Positions 1 through 9,852 of a stretch of 64,000 bases of DNA are shown here, in pieces. The stretch spans positions 149,102 through 213,101 of the forward strand of contig NZ_VZDO01000009.1 in the NCBI RefSeq assembly GCF_008802405.1, read 5' to 3'. This DNA comes from Plantimonas leprariae. Lineage in GTDB: Bacteria > Pseudomonadota > Alphaproteobacteria > Rhizobiales > Rhizobiaceae. The translations under genes were made by a program, and so were the position numbers. The notes beneath the pieces were generated by a model. That model was not told where the DNA came from. It made no database searches and was given only the letters and a program-made list of their open reading frames with translations. The first letter of the stretch is position 1. Every line of letters starts with the position of its first letter.

Positions 1-257
1 ATGGAAGGGTCGCCGGAATGGACGCGGGCGACGTCGAGCCCTGCCTTGTGGGCGGCCTCCATCTCGGCGACGATCTCGTCCAGCGTCATCGGCGCGGTGT
101 CGAGGACGCGGGCGCCGGCCGGGGCGCTCGCGACGATCTCCGCCGGCACCAGCGAGCCGGCATAGAGGCAGACCGGGCAGCGCTCGATGAGCCGCAGGCC
201 CCGGAGCGTGATGAGGTCCGGCGCGCCGGGCCCCGCCCCGATGAAATGCACGCTCAC
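1..257 (-). CDS. cobM: Precorrin-4 C11-methyltransferase CobM (N-terminal part, cut by window edge)
   Basis: The first 85 codons are visible and the gene continues past the left edge. CobM transfers a methyl group from S-adenosylmethionine to C11 of precorrin-4 in the corrin ring pathway. The N-terminus shows the tetrapyrrole-methylase glycine loop ([16 protein letters not shown]) and the CLYAGSLV segment typical of CobM/CbiF. I chose the GTG at 257 because it overlaps the cobJ stop codon as GTGA, the same translational coupling used at most junctions of this operon. It is the most distal cob gene seen in the minus-strand operon. Confidence 0.9.
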   Translation of the reverse strand, partial: MSVHFIGAGPGAPDLITLRGLRLIERCPVCLYAGSLVPAEIVASAPAGARVLDTAPMTLDEIVAEMEAAHKAGLDVARVHSGDPS

Positions 258-2068
258 GCCGCGTCTCCGGTGATGGCGGTGCCGGGTTTCTCCGCATAGC
301 CGCGCGGCGTGTAGGTCCAGGTGCGGCCGTCGCCGGTGCGGAAGCTCCGCGTCTGCGACGAGCCGACGAGCACCACGGTCAGCATGTCGACCTCGTCGAC
401 GTCAAGGGCTCCGAGGGCAACGGTGCGCACCCGCTCGCCAGCACGGCCGAGATTGGTGGCCAGAACGACGGGGGTATCCGCCGGCCGATACTTCAGGAAC
501 TCGTCCTTCGCGAAGGCGAGTTGCGTGCGGCGGCGCTGCGAGACCGGGTTGTAGAAGGCCACCGCGAAATCGCCCTCCGCCGCCGCTCGGACGCGCCGCT
601 GGATCATGTCCCACGGCGTCAGGAGGTCGGACAGCGAGATGGTGCAGAAGTCGTGGCCGAGCGGCGCGCCGCTTCGCGCCGCCGCCGCCTGCAGCGCCGA
701 GATGCCGGGCGCGACGGCAACCGCCACCCGCCGCGCGGCGTCTTCAAGGTTGCCGCGCTCCAACAGCTCGAAGACGAGGCTCGCCATCGCGTAGATGCCG
801 GCGTCGCCCGAGCAGACGAGCGCCACCGTCCGCCCCTCGCCGGCCCGTTCCAGCGCGAAGCGGACGCGGTCCTCCTCGGCACCCAGCGGAAAGTCGTGCC
901 GCGCCTTGTCCGAAGCGAGGTCCCCGAGCAGGTCGAGATAGAGCGAGTAGCCGACAAGGTCGGTGGCGGCTTCGACCATGCGGGAAGCTTCCGGCGAGCG
1001 CCACCCGGCATCGCCCGGCCCGATGCCGACGACGAACAGCGTGCCCCGCGCCCGGCCGAGCGACGCGGCATCGATCGGCCGGGAGGCCCTGCCGAGCGCG
1101 GCGGTGGTCCGGGCGCCTTTCCGTTTCGGGACGAGCAGCGCGCCTTCGGAACCGCTCGCGGCGAGCGCCGCGCCTTCGGCGACGCCGTGGCAGCCGGTCT
1201 CGCGGAACACGACATCGGATGGGTTCGCGAGGCGCGGGGTTTCCCGTTCGAGAGTGGCGGCGTCGAAGAAGCGGGCCGGAACGCCAAAGTGCGCCGCCAC
1301 CGCCTGCACCGCCGGCTCGTCGGCCTTGAGATCCAGTGAGAACACGCCGGCGAGCGCCAGCGGCGAGACGCCGGCCTCGGCGAGCACCGCTTCGGCGAGC
1401 GCGACGGCTTCCTCCGGCGGCGCACCACGCTCCGCGCCGATGCCAAGGGCCAGGGTCACCGGACGGTAGAGGAGTTCGAGCGGCCCCGGCTCGCGCGCGT
1501 TTTCCGTGACGGAGAGCGTCACGCGTCCGTCGTCGCTGACGGGGATCGCGGCGGCTTCGAGCCAGGGCGCCTCGCCCTCGATCCAGGCATATTCGCCTGC
1601 GACGAGCTCTGCCATGACGGCCTTCGCGTCGCCCTCGTTCTCCAGCCGGTAGCCGGGCGGCGGCTCGTCCAGCGCGACGCCGAATCGCAGGTCGCCGGCC
1701 GTGGTGACGGCGGCGAACCCGGCCGTGACCGCAGCGACGCGGCGGGCGAGATCGTTCGCGCCATGATGGCCGCCGAGGAGCGGCACGGCGGCGGAACCGT
1801 CCTCAGCCACCGCGACCACCGGCGGCTCGGCGCGCTTGTCGGCGAGGAGCGGCGCGAGGATGCGGATCAGCGCGCCCGCCGCCATGAAGGCGACGACCGG
1901 CCGCCCCTGCGCGAACAGCGCCCGCAGATGCGTGGCCGCGCCGTCGAACGGCACGTCGGCAGCGGCGATGCGGGCGCGCGCGCCGTGCACGTCGCCGCCG
2001 ATCCCGTCCGCGACGCGGCGGGCGAGCGGCAGGGCGGCCGGGGACAGGACGACGACGGCGGGTCTCAT
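254..2068 (-). CDS. cobJ: CbiG-CobJ fusion: cobalamin biosynthesis protein CbiG / precorrin-3B C17-methyltransferase
   Basis: A 604-residue fusion. Roughly residues 1-340 are CbiG-like (N-terminal, middle and CobE-like C-terminal parts, the last with the [15 protein letters not shown] segment). From about residue 345 a complete CobJ/CbiH methyltransferase follows, with [18 protein letters not shown] and AFYNP motifs. CobJ methylates C17 and contracts the ring; CbiG opens the ring lactone in the cobalt-early route, and its CobE-like part is found in cobalt-late organisms. The ATG at 2068 overlaps the cobI stop as ATGA. The open frame continues upstream, but that stretch is out-of-frame cobI sequence and is not coding. 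The fusion puts two consecutive steps on one polypeptide. Confidence 0.93.
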   Translation of the reverse strand: MRPAVVVLSPAALPLARRVADGIGGDVHGARARIAAADVPFDGAATHLRALFAQGRPVVAFMAAGALIRILAPLLADKRAEPPVVAVAEDGSAAVPLLGGHHGANDLARRVAAVTAGFAAVTTAGDLRFGVALDEPPPGYRLENEGDAKAVMAELVAGEYAWIEGEAPWLEAAAIPVSDDGRVTLSVTENAREPGPLELLYRPVTLALGIGAERGAPPEEAVALAEAVLAEAGVSPLALAGVFSLDLKADEPAVQAVAAHFGVPARFFDAATLERETPRLANPSDVVFRETGCHGVAEGAALAASGSEGALLVPKRKGARTTAALGRASRPIDAASLGRARGTLFVVGIGPGDAGWRSPEASRMVEAATDLVGYSLYLDLLGDLASDKARHDFPLGAEEDRVRFALERAGEGRTVALVCSGDAGIYAMASLVFELLERGNLEDAARRVAVAVAPGISALQAAAARSGAPLGHDFCTISLSDLLTPWDMIQRRVRAAAEGDFAVAFYNPVSQRRRTQLAFAKDEFLKYRPADTPVVLATNLGRAGERVRTVALGALDVDEVDMLTVVLVGSSQTRSFRTGDGRTWTYTPRGYAEKPGTAITGDAA

Positions 2069-2796
2069 GCGAAAGCGGCCTTGCGCCGGGGCACCTGCAT
2101 CGCCGGCTCCGCCCCGCGATAGCCGAGGATCATCGCGAAATAGGGCGCGTCGTTGCCGGTCTCGGCCAAGGGCAGAATGCGCTCCTCGGGCAGCGACGCG
2201 CGCTCGACATAGATGCAGGCGTCGATGAGCCGGAGTTCGGCGAGGAGCGCCTTCACGCGGGCGAAATGCCGGCCGAGCTTCATGATCGCGAAGCTCGTCG
2301 CCCCTTCGATCCGGGCCGCGATGGTTGCATCGGGCAGCGGCGCTGGGATCACCACGACCGTGTCGTTTCGCGCGGCGAGCGGCCGGCGGGCGGCGGCGGC
2401 TGTGGCGGCGAGCGAGGAGACGCCCGGCACGATCTCCACTGCGAAATCGGCGGCGAGACGCTCGAAAAGATACATGAACGAGCCGTAGAAGAACGGGTCG
2501 CCCTCGCAAAGCGCCGCGACGTCGCGCCCTGCGCCGAGATGCGCGGCGATCTCGAAAGCCGCGCGATCGTAGGCCGCCCGCGCCGGCTCGCGCGCATCCG
2601 CCATGCAGAGGCCGATCGCGATCTCGCTCTGCCCGCCCGGCAGATGCGGCGCGGCGATGGCGCGGGCGAAGCTCGGCGTCCCCTCCGCCAGCGGATAGGC
2701 GATCACCGGCGCTTGCCGAAGGATGCGCGCCGCCTTCAGCGTCACGAGTTCCGGGTCGCCGGGGCCGAGGCCGAGGCCGTAGAGCGTGCCCGACAC
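2065..2796 (-). CDS. cobI: Precorrin-2 C20-methyltransferase CobI
   Basis: A 243-residue SAM-dependent tetrapyrrole methylase that converts precorrin-2 to precorrin-3A. Family motifs are the N-terminal YGLGLGPGDPELVT loop, a CEGDPFFYGS segment and the VPGVSS turn. The start is the GTG at 2796, two bases after the cobL stop, which fits the length of the family. It overlaps the fused cobJ gene by four bases (ATGA), so the operon is translationally coupled. The conserved glycine loop begins just after this GTG, so an upstream start is unlikely. Confidence 0.93.
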   Translation of the reverse strand: MSGTLYGLGLGPGDPELVTLKAARILRQAPVIAYPLAEGTPSFARAIAAPHLPGGQSEIAIGLCMADAREPARAAYDRAAFEIAAHLGAGRDVAALCEGDPFFYGSFMYLFERLAADFAVEIVPGVSSLAATAAAARRPLAARNDTVVVIPAPLPDATIAARIEGATSFAIMKLGRHFARVKALLAELRLIDACIYVERASLPEERILPLAETGNDAPYFAMILGYRGAEPAMQVPRRKAAFA

Positions 2797-2798
2797 GG

Positions 2799-4016
2799 TC
2801 AGCCCTCCGATGGCTTGGTCGCGGCCCAGTGCAGCACCGGCATCGACGGCTTCCAGCCGTGGAACGGGCCGACCGGCGCGGCGTGCTCGACATGGAGGCG
2901 GGTCAGCTCGCCGCCGAGTCGGGCGTAAGCGTCGAGCAGGATCGCCTCCGATTCCAGCGTCACCGCATGCGCCACCAGACGTCCGCCGGGCAGGAGCGCG
3001 GTCCAGCACGGGTCGAGCACGCCGTCCGACAGGCCACCGCCGACGAAGACGGCGTCGGGCCGAAGCAGGCCCGCCAGCGCGTCCGGCGCGCGGCCCTCGA
3101 CGATCTCGATCGAGGCGGCAGCGCCGAGCGCGTCGGCGTTCTCCGCGATCATCCGCAGCCGGTCCTCGCGCGATTCGATCGCGATCGCGACGGTGTCCTT
3201 CGCGGCGCGAGCCCATTCCACCGCCACCGAGCCGCAGCCGGAACCGACGTCCCAGAGCAGCGCGCCCGGCATCGGCTGCAGCGCGGCGAGCGCCAGTGCG
3301 CGGCCGACGCGCTTCGTCAGCTTGCCGTCGTGGACGAAGGCGTCGTCCGGCAGGCCCGGAACGAAGGGGCGCGGGATCGCGCCGCGCCCGGCGACGCATT
3401 CCACCGCCACGGTGACGAGGTCGGCCGAGCGGTCGAGGTCGAAGCCGGAAGCGGTGGTTTCGATGACGCGCTCCTCCGCGCCGCCGAGATGTTCGAGGAC
3501 GACGAGCCGGCTCGGGCCGTAGCCGCGCCCGGTCAGCCGCCGGGCGATCTCGCGGGGGGAATCGCCGTCGCGGGCGTAGACGAGGAGGCGCGCGCCGGGC
3601 ACCAGCCTGAGGTCGATCCCCTCGATCGGCCGGCCGTGGACGGACAGCGTCTCGCAGGTTTCCAGCGGCCAGCCGAGCCGGGCGGCCGCGAGCGAGAAGC
3701 TGGATACGCCCGGCAGCACCCGCATCTCGGCCGGGTCGATGCTGCGGAACAAGGTGCCGGCGAGGCCGAACCAGGTCGGATCGCCGGAGGCGAGCGCCGC
3801 GACGCGCCGGCCGCGGCGGGCAGCGAGGTCGTTGATCGCTTCCGAGAACGGCGAGCGCCAGGGCACGAGCTCGCGCGCGCCGGCGTCCAGCATCGCGAGG
3901 TGGCGCGCGCCGCCGAACACGCATTCCGCCATGTCGAGCGCGCGGCGCTGCTCCGGGCTCAGCGTGCCGAGCCCGCCGTCGCCGATGCCGATCACAGTGA
4001 GCCAGGGCTGGGGCAT
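2799..4016 (-). CDS. cobL: Precorrin-6Y C5,15-methyltransferase (decarboxylating) CobL
   Basis: A 405-residue bifunctional enzyme that methylates C5 and C15 of precorrin-6Y and decarboxylates its C12 acetate side chain. The N-terminal half is a tetrapyrrole methylase (VIGIGDGGLGTL, ASGDPTWFG, LPGVSSF). The C-terminal half, from about residue 205, is a CbiT-like Rossmann methyltransferase with the SAM-binding WDVGSGCGSVAVEWAR segment. The start ATG at 4016 shares one base with the cobH stop. The frame stays open far upstream, but that stretch is cobH in another frame. Domain order and length match the fused CobL of other alphaproteobacteria. Confidence 0.94.
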   Translation of the reverse strand: MPQPWLTVIGIGDGGLGTLSPEQRRALDMAECVFGGARHLAMLDAGARELVPWRSPFSEAINDLAARRGRRVAALASGDPTWFGLAGTLFRSIDPAEMRVLPGVSSFSLAAARLGWPLETCETLSVHGRPIEGIDLRLVPGARLLVYARDGDSPREIARRLTGRGYGPSRLVVLEHLGGAEERVIETTASGFDLDRSADLVTVAVECVAGRGAIPRPFVPGLPDDAFVHDGKLTKRVGRALALAALQPMPGALLWDVGSGCGSVAVEWARAAKDTVAIAIESREDRLRMIAENADALGAAASIEIVEGRAPDALAGLLRPDAVFVGGGLSDGVLDPCWTALLPGGRLVAHAVTLESEAILLDAYARLGGELTRLHVEHAAPVGPFHGWKPSMPVLHWAATKPSEG

Positions 4017-4657
4017 CAGGTGCAACCGGCGCCAAGCGCGTTCACCGCCGCGGCCGCCATCGCCGAGCCGCCGCGCCGGCCGCGGAGTGCCGCGAAGGCG
4101 ACGCCCCGGCTGTTTCGCGCGAGTTCCGCCTTCGATTCCGCCGCGCCGACGAAGCCGACCGGAAAGCCGAGGATCAGCGCCGGCTTCGGCCAGCCGGCGT
4201 CGAGCTTCTCGAGCAGCGCGAAGAGCGCCGTCGGCGCGTTGCCGATCGCGACCACCGCGCCGGCGAGGTCGCCCTGCCAGAGCTCCACCTGCGCGGCGGA
4301 GCGCGTGGTGCCGAGGTCCGCCGCCAGCGCCGGCACGGTGGGATCGTTCAGCCGGCAGACGACCGGGTTCCCGGCTGGCAGGAAGCGACGGATCAGCCCA
4401 TGCGCCACCATCTCCGCGTCGCAGATGACCGGCGCGCCGGAGCGGAGTGCCCGGATGCCGGCGGTGACCGCATCGGCCGAGAGCACGAGATCGGCGGCCG
4501 CATCCGGCATGCCGCAGGCATGGACGACGCGGATCGCCAGCGGATGGGCGTCGGCGGGGAGGTGCGACAGGTCGGCCTCGGCCCGGATCGCGGCGAAGCT
4601 GGCGCGATAGATCGCGTTCGGGTCGCGCAGGTAGTCGAGCGCCGCCGCCGCCGTCAT
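4016..4657 (-). CDS. cobH: Precorrin-8X methylmutase CobH
   Basis: A 213-residue CobH/CbiC family protein. It moves the C11 methyl group to C12 of precorrin-8X to give hydrogenobyrinic acid, the last ring-modifying step. It shows the family segments RVVHACGMPDAA (with the catalytic-region histidine), CDAEMVAHG, AIGNAPTALF and PVGFVGAAESK. The start ATG overlaps the cbiX stop (ATGA) and the stop overlaps the cobL start. It is the second gene of the operon. Confidence 0.95.
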   Translation of the reverse strand: MTAAAALDYLRDPNAIYRASFAAIRAEADLSHLPADAHPLAIRVVHACGMPDAAADLVLSADAVTAGIRALRSGAPVICDAEMVAHGLIRRFLPAGNPVVCRLNDPTVPALAADLGTTRSAAQVELWQGDLAGAVVAIGNAPTALFALLEKLDAGWPKPALILGFPVGFVGAAESKAELARNSRGVAFAALRGRRGGSAMAAAAVNALGAGCT

Positions 4658-5739
4658 CGCCGGTTCGCGGCCTGCATCGAGCGCGGCCCCAGCGGATGAT
4701 CGGCATGCGGATAGGGATGATGATGCCCGTGCGAATGGCCGTGTTCGTGGTCGTGGTGATCGTGGCCGTGATGGTGATGCGCGTCGCCGTCGCCGTGGTG
4801 GTGGTGGTGGTGGTGGTGATGGCCATGATCGTCATGGTCGTGGTGGTGATGATCGTGCGCCGCCGCCGCGCCGTTGATGCCTTCCACGTGGTGGTGGTGG
4901 CTTTCCTGCGGCAGGCCGACCTCCGCCTCGAAGCCGAGCACCTGCTCGCGGTACTTGCACATCGAGCAGTTCATCGAGTTGTCGCCGTCGAGGATGTCGT
5001 TCAGCCGGTCGACGAAGGTTTCCACCACGAGGTCGTGGCTGCCCAGATAGCCGGCCTTCAGGAAGCGGATCTCCGGATGGCGCGCGGCGACGAGGTCGGC
5101 GTGCTCGTAGATGCGCCGTACCAGGATGCCGGTGAACAGGAAGTAAGGGAACACCACGATCCGCCGGTAGCCGAGCCGGGACGCGTGCTCCAAGGCCGGC
5201 TCGACCAGCGGGAAGGTGACGCCCGAATAGGCCGTCTCGCCCCAACCGAAGCCGAGCCCTTCCCAGAGGAGCCGCATGACCTTGGCGACGTTGCCGTTCG
5301 CGTCGGGGTCGGAGGCGCCGCGCCCCACCACCATCAGCATGGAATCATGCAGCGATTCGCCGGGCCGCCAGCCGTCGGCGACGAGCGCCTCGCGGATGCG
5401 ATCTCCCGCGGCGCGGATCATCTTCGGATCGATGCCGAGCTCGCGCCCGTAGGTGACGGCGAGGCCGTTCGCCGTCGCATAGGTGTTGAGCACCGATGGG
5501 ATGTCGTTCTTGGCGTGGCCGGCGGCGAACAGCATGCCGGGCAGCGCCAGCACCTCGGTCGCGCCCTTCGCGCGCAGCTTGTCCAGCCCTTCGCGGATGA
5601 TCGGCCGGGCGAATTCGAGGTAGCCGTATTCGAGCGGCCATTCCGGCAGGCGGCGTGCGAGCTTCTCGGCGAGGCCGGCGAACTCCACCATCGCGGCACC
5701 GTCGCGGCTGCCGTGGCCGCAGAGCATCAGGGCTCGCAT
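4654..5739 (-). CDS. cbiX: CbiX-type sirohydrochlorin cobaltochelatase with histidine-rich tail
   Basis: A 361-residue long-form CbiX. The N-terminal 260 residues hold two chelatase repeats beginning MLCGHGSRD, with the metal-site histidine at residue 8 of the start chosen. A Cys-x-x-Cys motif (NCSMCKYRE) follows; it resembles the iron-sulfur motif of CbiX-long proteins. The last 80 or so residues are dominated by His and Asp, with up to nine histidines in a row, and probably store or hand over metal. The enzyme inserts cobalt into sirohydrochlorin. Of several nearby starts I chose the ATG at 5739, where the conserved GHGSRD motif begins seven residues in. It heads the minus-strand operon. 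Confidence 0.88.
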   Translation of the reverse strand: MRALMLCGHGSRDGAAMVEFAGLAEKLARRLPEWPLEYGYLEFARPIIREGLDKLRAKGATEVLALPGMLFAAGHAKNDIPSVLNTYATANGLAVTYGRELGIDPKMIRAAGDRIREALVADGWRPGESLHDSMLMVVGRGASDPDANGNVAKVMRLLWEGLGFGWGETAYSGVTFPLVEPALEHASRLGYRRIVVFPYFLFTGILVRRIYEHADLVAARHPEIRFLKAGYLGSHDLVVETFVDRLNDILDGDNSMNCSMCKYREQVLGFEAEVGLPQESHHHHVEGINGAAAAHDHHHHDHDDHGHHHHHHHHHGDGDAHHHHGHDHHDHEHGHSHGHHHPYPHADHPLGPRSMQAANRR

Positions 5740-5999
5740 GCATGTCCTCCGTTGTCGCATCGCCGGAGGAAGCGCCGGTTCTCGGGGAGCCGGGTCGCCG
5801 TTCCGACAGTCCGCGCGGCTCGCCCCCGGTTTGGGTCGGCGTCCTTCCGTGCGGTCGCATCCGGCCCGGACCGATCGCCGGGCACCGTCAGTGAAGCGCG
5901 ACCTAAACAGGACTGCGCCGCCGGCGTCAAATCCCTCGCCGCATGGCTTCCGCCGGGCCGCCCGCACCGCTATGCCGTGCCGCATGCTCCGGTTCGACC

Positions 6000-6743
6000 A
6001 TGCCGCCTGAAACCTTCCTCCTTCTCGTCGCGGCGGCGTTTCTCGCCGGTTTCGTCGACGCCATCGCCGGCGGCGGCGGGCTCGTCACGATCCCCGCCCT
6101 CCTCCTCGCCGGCATCGACCCCGTGTCCGCGCTCGGCACCAACAAGCTGCAGGGGCTGTTCGGCGCGGGCTCGGCCTCGCTCGCCTATGCCTCCAAGGGG
6201 CACGTGCAGATGGGCAAGCTGCTGCCGACCGCCGCCCTGTCCTTCGCGGGCTCCGCCGTCGGGGCGAGCGCCGCGCTGCTCCTGCCGACGGCGACGTTCG
6301 AACGGGCGCTGCCCTATCTCCTGATCGCGATCGCCCTCTATTTCGCGCTCCGGCCGGGCCTGTCGGACGCCGACGCCGAGCGGCGCGGCTCACGGAGGCT
6401 CTTCGCGCTTGGGATCGTGCCGGTGATCGGCGCCTATGACGGCCTGTTCGGCCCCGGCACCGGCTCGTTCTTCATGCTGGCCTTCGTGACGCTCGCGGGC
6501 TTCGGCATCCTGAAGGCGACGGCGCATACGAAGCTCCTGAACTTCGCTTCGAACCTCGGGGCCTTCACCGTCTTCGCCCTGTCCGGCTCGATCCTCTGGA
6601 CGCTGGGGCTCTGCATGGGCGTCGCGCAGTTCGCGGGCGCCAAGCTCGGCGCGACCTTCGCCATGCGCTTCGGCGCGAAGCTGATCCGGCCGCTCCTCGT
6701 CTGCACGTGCCTGGCGCTGGCGGCGAAGCTGCTCCTCGGATGA
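6000..6743 (+). CDS. TSUP (TauE/SafE) family membrane permease
   Basis: A 247-residue very hydrophobic protein with about seven to eight predicted membrane segments and the two TSUP half-repeats: the first with [20 protein letters not shown] and [10 protein letters not shown], the second with [15 protein letters not shown] and [10 protein letters not shown]. Family members move sulfonates, sulfite or small organic acids, and some are linked to cobalt. Here the gene overlaps cobQ by four bases (ATGA) and faces the cbiX operon, so a role in supplying cobalt or a corrin precursor is a reasonable inference, not shown. The ATG at 6000 was preferred to an ATG at 5943 because the first membrane segment starts directly after it. 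Confidence 0.8.
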   Translation: MPPETFLLLVAAAFLAGFVDAIAGGGGLVTIPALLLAGIDPVSALGTNKLQGLFGAGSASLAYASKGHVQMGKLLPTAALSFAGSAVGASAALLLPTATFERALPYLLIAIALYFALRPGLSDADAERRGSRRLFALGIVPVIGAYDGLFGPGTGSFFMLAFVTLAGFGILKATAHTKLLNFASNLGAFTVFALSGSILWTLGLCMGVAQFAGAKLGATFAMRFGAKLIRPLLVCTCLALAAKLLLG

Positions 6744-8242
6744 GCCTTCCCGCCGTCCCAGCCGTGATGCTGCAGGGCACGGGATCGGACGTCGGCAAGA
6801 CGGTGCTCGCGGCCGGCCTCTGCCGCCTCTTCGCGAACCGCGGCCTCCGCGTTCGGCCGTTCAAGCCGCAGAACATGTCGAACAACGCCGCCGTCGCGCG
6901 CATTCCCGGCACGGCCGAATGGGGCGAGATCGGACGCGGGCAATGGCTGCAGGCGCTCGCCTGCCGCGCGGAGCCGAGCGTCCACATGAACCCGGTGCTG
7001 CTGAAGCCGCAGTCGGAAACGGGCTCGCAAGTTCTGGTGCAGGGCCGCGTCGCGGGAACGGCACAGGGGCGCGACTACCAGCGGCTGAAGGCCTCGTTCC
7101 TGCAGCGCGTGCTCGAAAGCTTCGGCGAGGTTTCGCGCGATGCGGACCTCGTGATCGCGGAAGGGGCGGGTTCGCCGGCCGAGGTCAACCTCCGCGCCAA
7201 CGACATCGCCAACATGGGCTTCGCCCGCGCGGCCGAGGTGCCGGCGATCCTCGTCGGCGACATCGACCGCGGCGGCGTCATCGCCTCGCTGGTCGGGACG
7301 CACGCCGTGCTGGACGAGGCCGACCGCGCGATGATCCGCGGCTTCCTCGTCAACAAGTTCCGCGGCGATCCGGCGCTGTTCGACGACGGACTCGCCACCG
7401 TCACGCGCTTCACCGGCTGGCCGTCGCTCGGCGTCGTCCCGCACCTTGCGGCAGCGAGCCGGCTGCCGGCGGAGGACTCCGTGGCGCTCGAGCGGCTGTC
7501 GCGCGGCCCCGCCGGCGGCCTCGTCGTCGCTGTGCCGGTGCTCGGGCGCATCGCGAACTTCGACGATCTCGACCCGCTCCGCGCCGAGCCGGGCGTTTCG
7601 GTGGTCTTCGTCCAGCCCGGGACACGCTTTCCCGCCGAGGCGCGGCTCGCGGTGATCCCGGGCTCGAAGGCGACCGTCGCCGACCTCGAAGCCTTTCGCC
7701 GGAACGGCTGGACCCAAGACCTCGCCGAGCACCTCGCACGCGGCGGCCACGTCGTCGGGCTGTGCGGCGGCTTCCAGATGCTGGGGCGGCGCGTCGCCGA
7801 TCCGCAAGGGATCGAGGGGCCCCCGCGCGCCGTGGAAGGTCTCGGCCTCCTCGACGTCGAGACGGTGATGGAGCCGGAGAAGGTGGTGCGCGAAACCCGC
7901 GCGGTCTCGGCGGACGGCGGCGTGCCGCTCGCGGGCTACGAGATCCATCTCGGGCGCACCGAAGGGCCGGACCGACAACGTCCGGTGGCGCTGGTCGACG
8001 GGCGACCCGAGGGCGCGACGAGCGCCGATGGTCGCGTCTTCGGCACCTATCTCCACGGCATCTTCGCCAACGACGCGTGGCGGCGCGCGCTGCTCGTCCG
8101 CCTCGGCCTCGACAGCGTCGCGCGCGACCATCTAGCCGGCGTTGACGCGGCGCTGGACGAGATCGCCGCGGCGCTGGAACGCGCGCTCGATGTCGGCGCC
8201 ATCCTGCGCATCGCCGAGAGCCGCCGCGTCAAGATGGCGTGA
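6740..8242 (+). CDS. cobQ: Cobyric acid synthase CobQ
   Basis: A 500-residue glutamine-dependent amidotransferase that amidates four carboxyl groups of adenosylcobyrinic acid a,c-diamide. The N-terminal dethiobiotin-synthetase-like ATPase has the P-loop GTGSDVGKT (residues 13-21) and the family segment [10 protein letters not shown]. The C-terminal class I glutaminase carries the catalytic cysteine C342 in [12 protein letters not shown] and the histidine in TYLHGIF. Length is as expected. The start overlaps the permease stop as ATGA, so the two are co-translated. No terminator is obvious in the 79 bases before the next gene. Confidence 0.95.
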   Translation: MSLPAVPAVMLQGTGSDVGKTVLAAGLCRLFANRGLRVRPFKPQNMSNNAAVARIPGTAEWGEIGRGQWLQALACRAEPSVHMNPVLLKPQSETGSQVLVQGRVAGTAQGRDYQRLKASFLQRVLESFGEVSRDADLVIAEGAGSPAEVNLRANDIANMGFARAAEVPAILVGDIDRGGVIASLVGTHAVLDEADRAMIRGFLVNKFRGDPALFDDGLATVTRFTGWPSLGVVPHLAAASRLPAEDSVALERLSRGPAGGLVVAVPVLGRIANFDDLDPLRAEPGVSVVFVQPGTRFPAEARLAVIPGSKATVADLEAFRRNGWTQDLAEHLARGGHVVGLCGGFQMLGRRVADPQGIEGPPRAVEGLGLLDVETVMEPEKVVRETRAVSADGGVPLAGYEIHLGRTEGPDRQRPVALVDGRPEGATSADGRVFGTYLHGIFANDAWRRALLVRLGLDSVARDHLAGVDAALDEIAAALERALDVGAILRIAESRRVKMA

Positions 8243-8321
8243 ACGCCGGCGTGCGACCCCTGCCCTTTTGACCGCCCGAGTTTAGAACCGCTCGAAGGGA
8301 AGCAGAGGAACAGGCAGCCGC

Positions 8322-8933
8322 ATGAGCGCGACCGCAGTCGACGGACGACAGATGTCGGACACCCACGAAGGCTTCGGCATCGTCAGCCGGACGTTCCACT
8401 GGGGCATGGCGCTGCTGTTCGTCTGGCAGTTCACCAGCGCGATTCTCCACGTCTTCGCGGAGGACACGCCGGTCGCGGCGTTCTTCTGGGGAACGCACTA
8501 TTCGGTCGGCTTCACGCTGTTCGTGCTCGTGCTCCTGCGCGGGCTCTGGGGTCTCGCCAACGTCAACAACCGCCCGCCGCATGCCGGCGCGCGGTTCGAA
8601 CGGCTGGCGGCGACCGCGGGCCAGGTCGTGCTCTACGCCCTGATGGTGGTGATCCCGGCGCTGATGATCTACCGCGCGGTCGCCTCCGGCCGGGGTTTTC
8701 GCGTCTACGGGCTGCAGCTCGTGCCCCCGAGCGAGACGCCGGCGCCGGGCTCGGAGTTCGCCGTCTACAGCAACGCCCACGTGCTCCTCGCCTGGACGTT
8801 CCTGGCCTTCATCGCGATCCACGCCGCGCTCGCGCTCTACCACGCCTTCGGGCGGCGCGACGCGACGCTGGACCGGATGACGAAGGGCTACAGCGAGCGG
8901 CCGCTCAACCCCGCGGACGCTCCCAGGTACTGA
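8322..8933 (+). CDS. Cytochrome b561 family membrane protein
   Basis: A 203-residue four-helix membrane protein of the bacterial cytochrome b561 (CybB-like) type. Histidines suited to hold two b-type hemes lie at H26 (TFHWGMA), H59 (THYSVGF), H153 (NAHVLLAW) and H167 (IHAALALYH). Such proteins move electrons between quinol and superoxide or other acceptors in the inner membrane. The ATG at 8322 has a purine-rich stretch (aggaacagg) upstream; an internal ATG at 8352 is possible. Its 3' end overlaps the convergent SDR gene by 29 bases. No functional link to the surrounding cobalamin genes is evident. Confidence 0.85.
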   Translation: MSATAVDGRQMSDTHEGFGIVSRTFHWGMALLFVWQFTSAILHVFAEDTPVAAFFWGTHYSVGFTLFVLVLLRGLWGLANVNNRPPHAGARFERLAATAGQVVLYALMVVIPALMIYRAVASGRGFRVYGLQLVPPSETPAPGSEFAVYSNAHVLLAWTFLAFIAIHAALALYHAFGRRDATLDRMTKGYSERPLNPADAPRY

Positions 8934-9744
8934 AGCGCTCGCCCCAGTCCTTGTGCCAGCGCGACAGCGGCGGCCGGTTCTCGGTGATGTCGCCGGCGGA
9001 CCAGGCGATGCGCTTCTCGTCGAGCGCCCGCGGCACGTCGTTGTCGGGGCAGAGGATGTAGAAGTCGCCGCGCTCCAGACTGGTCAAGGCGAAGTCCGCC
9101 GTTTCCTCCGGCGTCCAGGCGGCCGCCGGCTTCTCGGTCCGCTCGCCCTTCGTCAGGCCGGTGAAGACGAAGCCGGGGATCAGGAGATGCGCGGTGATAC
9201 GCGCGCCCTCGCCGCGATTGCGGAGGTCGTGCTCCAGCGCTTCGGTGAACACCTTCACCCCCGCTTTCGCGACGTTGTAGGCGGGGTCGCCCGGCGGCGT
9301 GGTGATGCCCTGCTTCGAGCCGGTGTTGACGACGACGCCCGCTTCGCCGCCCTCCAGCATGCGCGGCACGAAGACCTGCGCGCCGTTGACGACGCCGCCG
9401 AGGTTGACGGCGAGGATGCGGTCCCAGTTCGCCGCCTCCAGCACGGTCGAGCCCGGCCCGATGCCGGCATTGTTGACGAGGACGTGCACCGCCTCCCAGG
9501 CACCGAAGACGCGGTCCGCCGCGACTTCGAGTTCGCTCCGGTTCGAGACGTCGAGCGGGAACGCCTTCACCCGGTCGCCGGCGCCAAGCGCGTCCACCGC
9601 GGCGTCGAGCGCCCGCTCGTCGCGGTCGGCGATCGCGACGCGCATGCCGGCCTCGACGAAGCGCTTCGCCAGCGCGAGGCCGATGCCGGACGCGCCGCCC
9701 GTGACGAAGGCGACGTGGTCGGGCGAGACGAGCGGATGGGGCAT
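8905..9744 (-). CDS. Short-chain dehydrogenase/reductase (SDR)
   Basis: A 279-residue classical SDR with a Rossmann fold. Seen motifs are the cofactor loop TGGASGIG (residues 15-22), DRDE after beta-2 (the acidic residue suggests NAD preference), NNAG (91-94), a catalytic serine at 143 and Y156-x3-K160. The substrate cannot be read from sequence. It converges on the cytochrome b561 gene and its start faces the cobalamin riboswitch region, so it is not part of the cob operon. Confidence 0.88.
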   Translation of the reverse strand: MPHPLVSPDHVAFVTGGASGIGLALAKRFVEAGMRVAIADRDERALDAAVDALGAGDRVKAFPLDVSNRSELEVAADRVFGAWEAVHVLVNNAGIGPGSTVLEAANWDRILAVNLGGVVNGAQVFVPRMLEGGEAGVVVNTGSKQGITTPPGDPAYNVAKAGVKVFTEALEHDLRNRGEGARITAHLLIPGFVFTGLTKGERTEKPAAAWTPEETADFALTSLERGDFYILCPDNDVPRALDEKRIAWSAGDITENRPPLSRWHKDWGERFSTWERPRG

Positions 9745-9852
9745 GGCGGCGGCTTCCTTGCGGGGTCGGCCCGGGAAGATAGGCGCGAAGCCGGCGCGGC
9801 CAGCGCCGGGGCGTTGACGCGTCTTCCCGCGCGGCTATGCTTCGCGGCGGAC

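Noticed and set aside
2069..4835. Very long open frames upstream of the true starts of cobJ, cobI and cobL
   Set aside because: They are the antisense or shifted frames of neighbouring cob genes; the translations are Arg/Ala/Pro rich with no family motifs, and the true starts show ATGA or GTGA coupling.
4690..4870. GTG/GGT-rich repeat considered as a tandem repeat or CRISPR-like array
   Set aside because: It is the reverse strand of the histidine and aspartate codons of the CbiX tail, without a regular unit or spacers.
5740..5999. A full cobalamin riboswitch for the cbiX operon
   Set aside because: The GCCACTG box, GGGAAGGC and AGGGAA core are absent; only a weak partial resemblance remains, kept as a low-interest finding.
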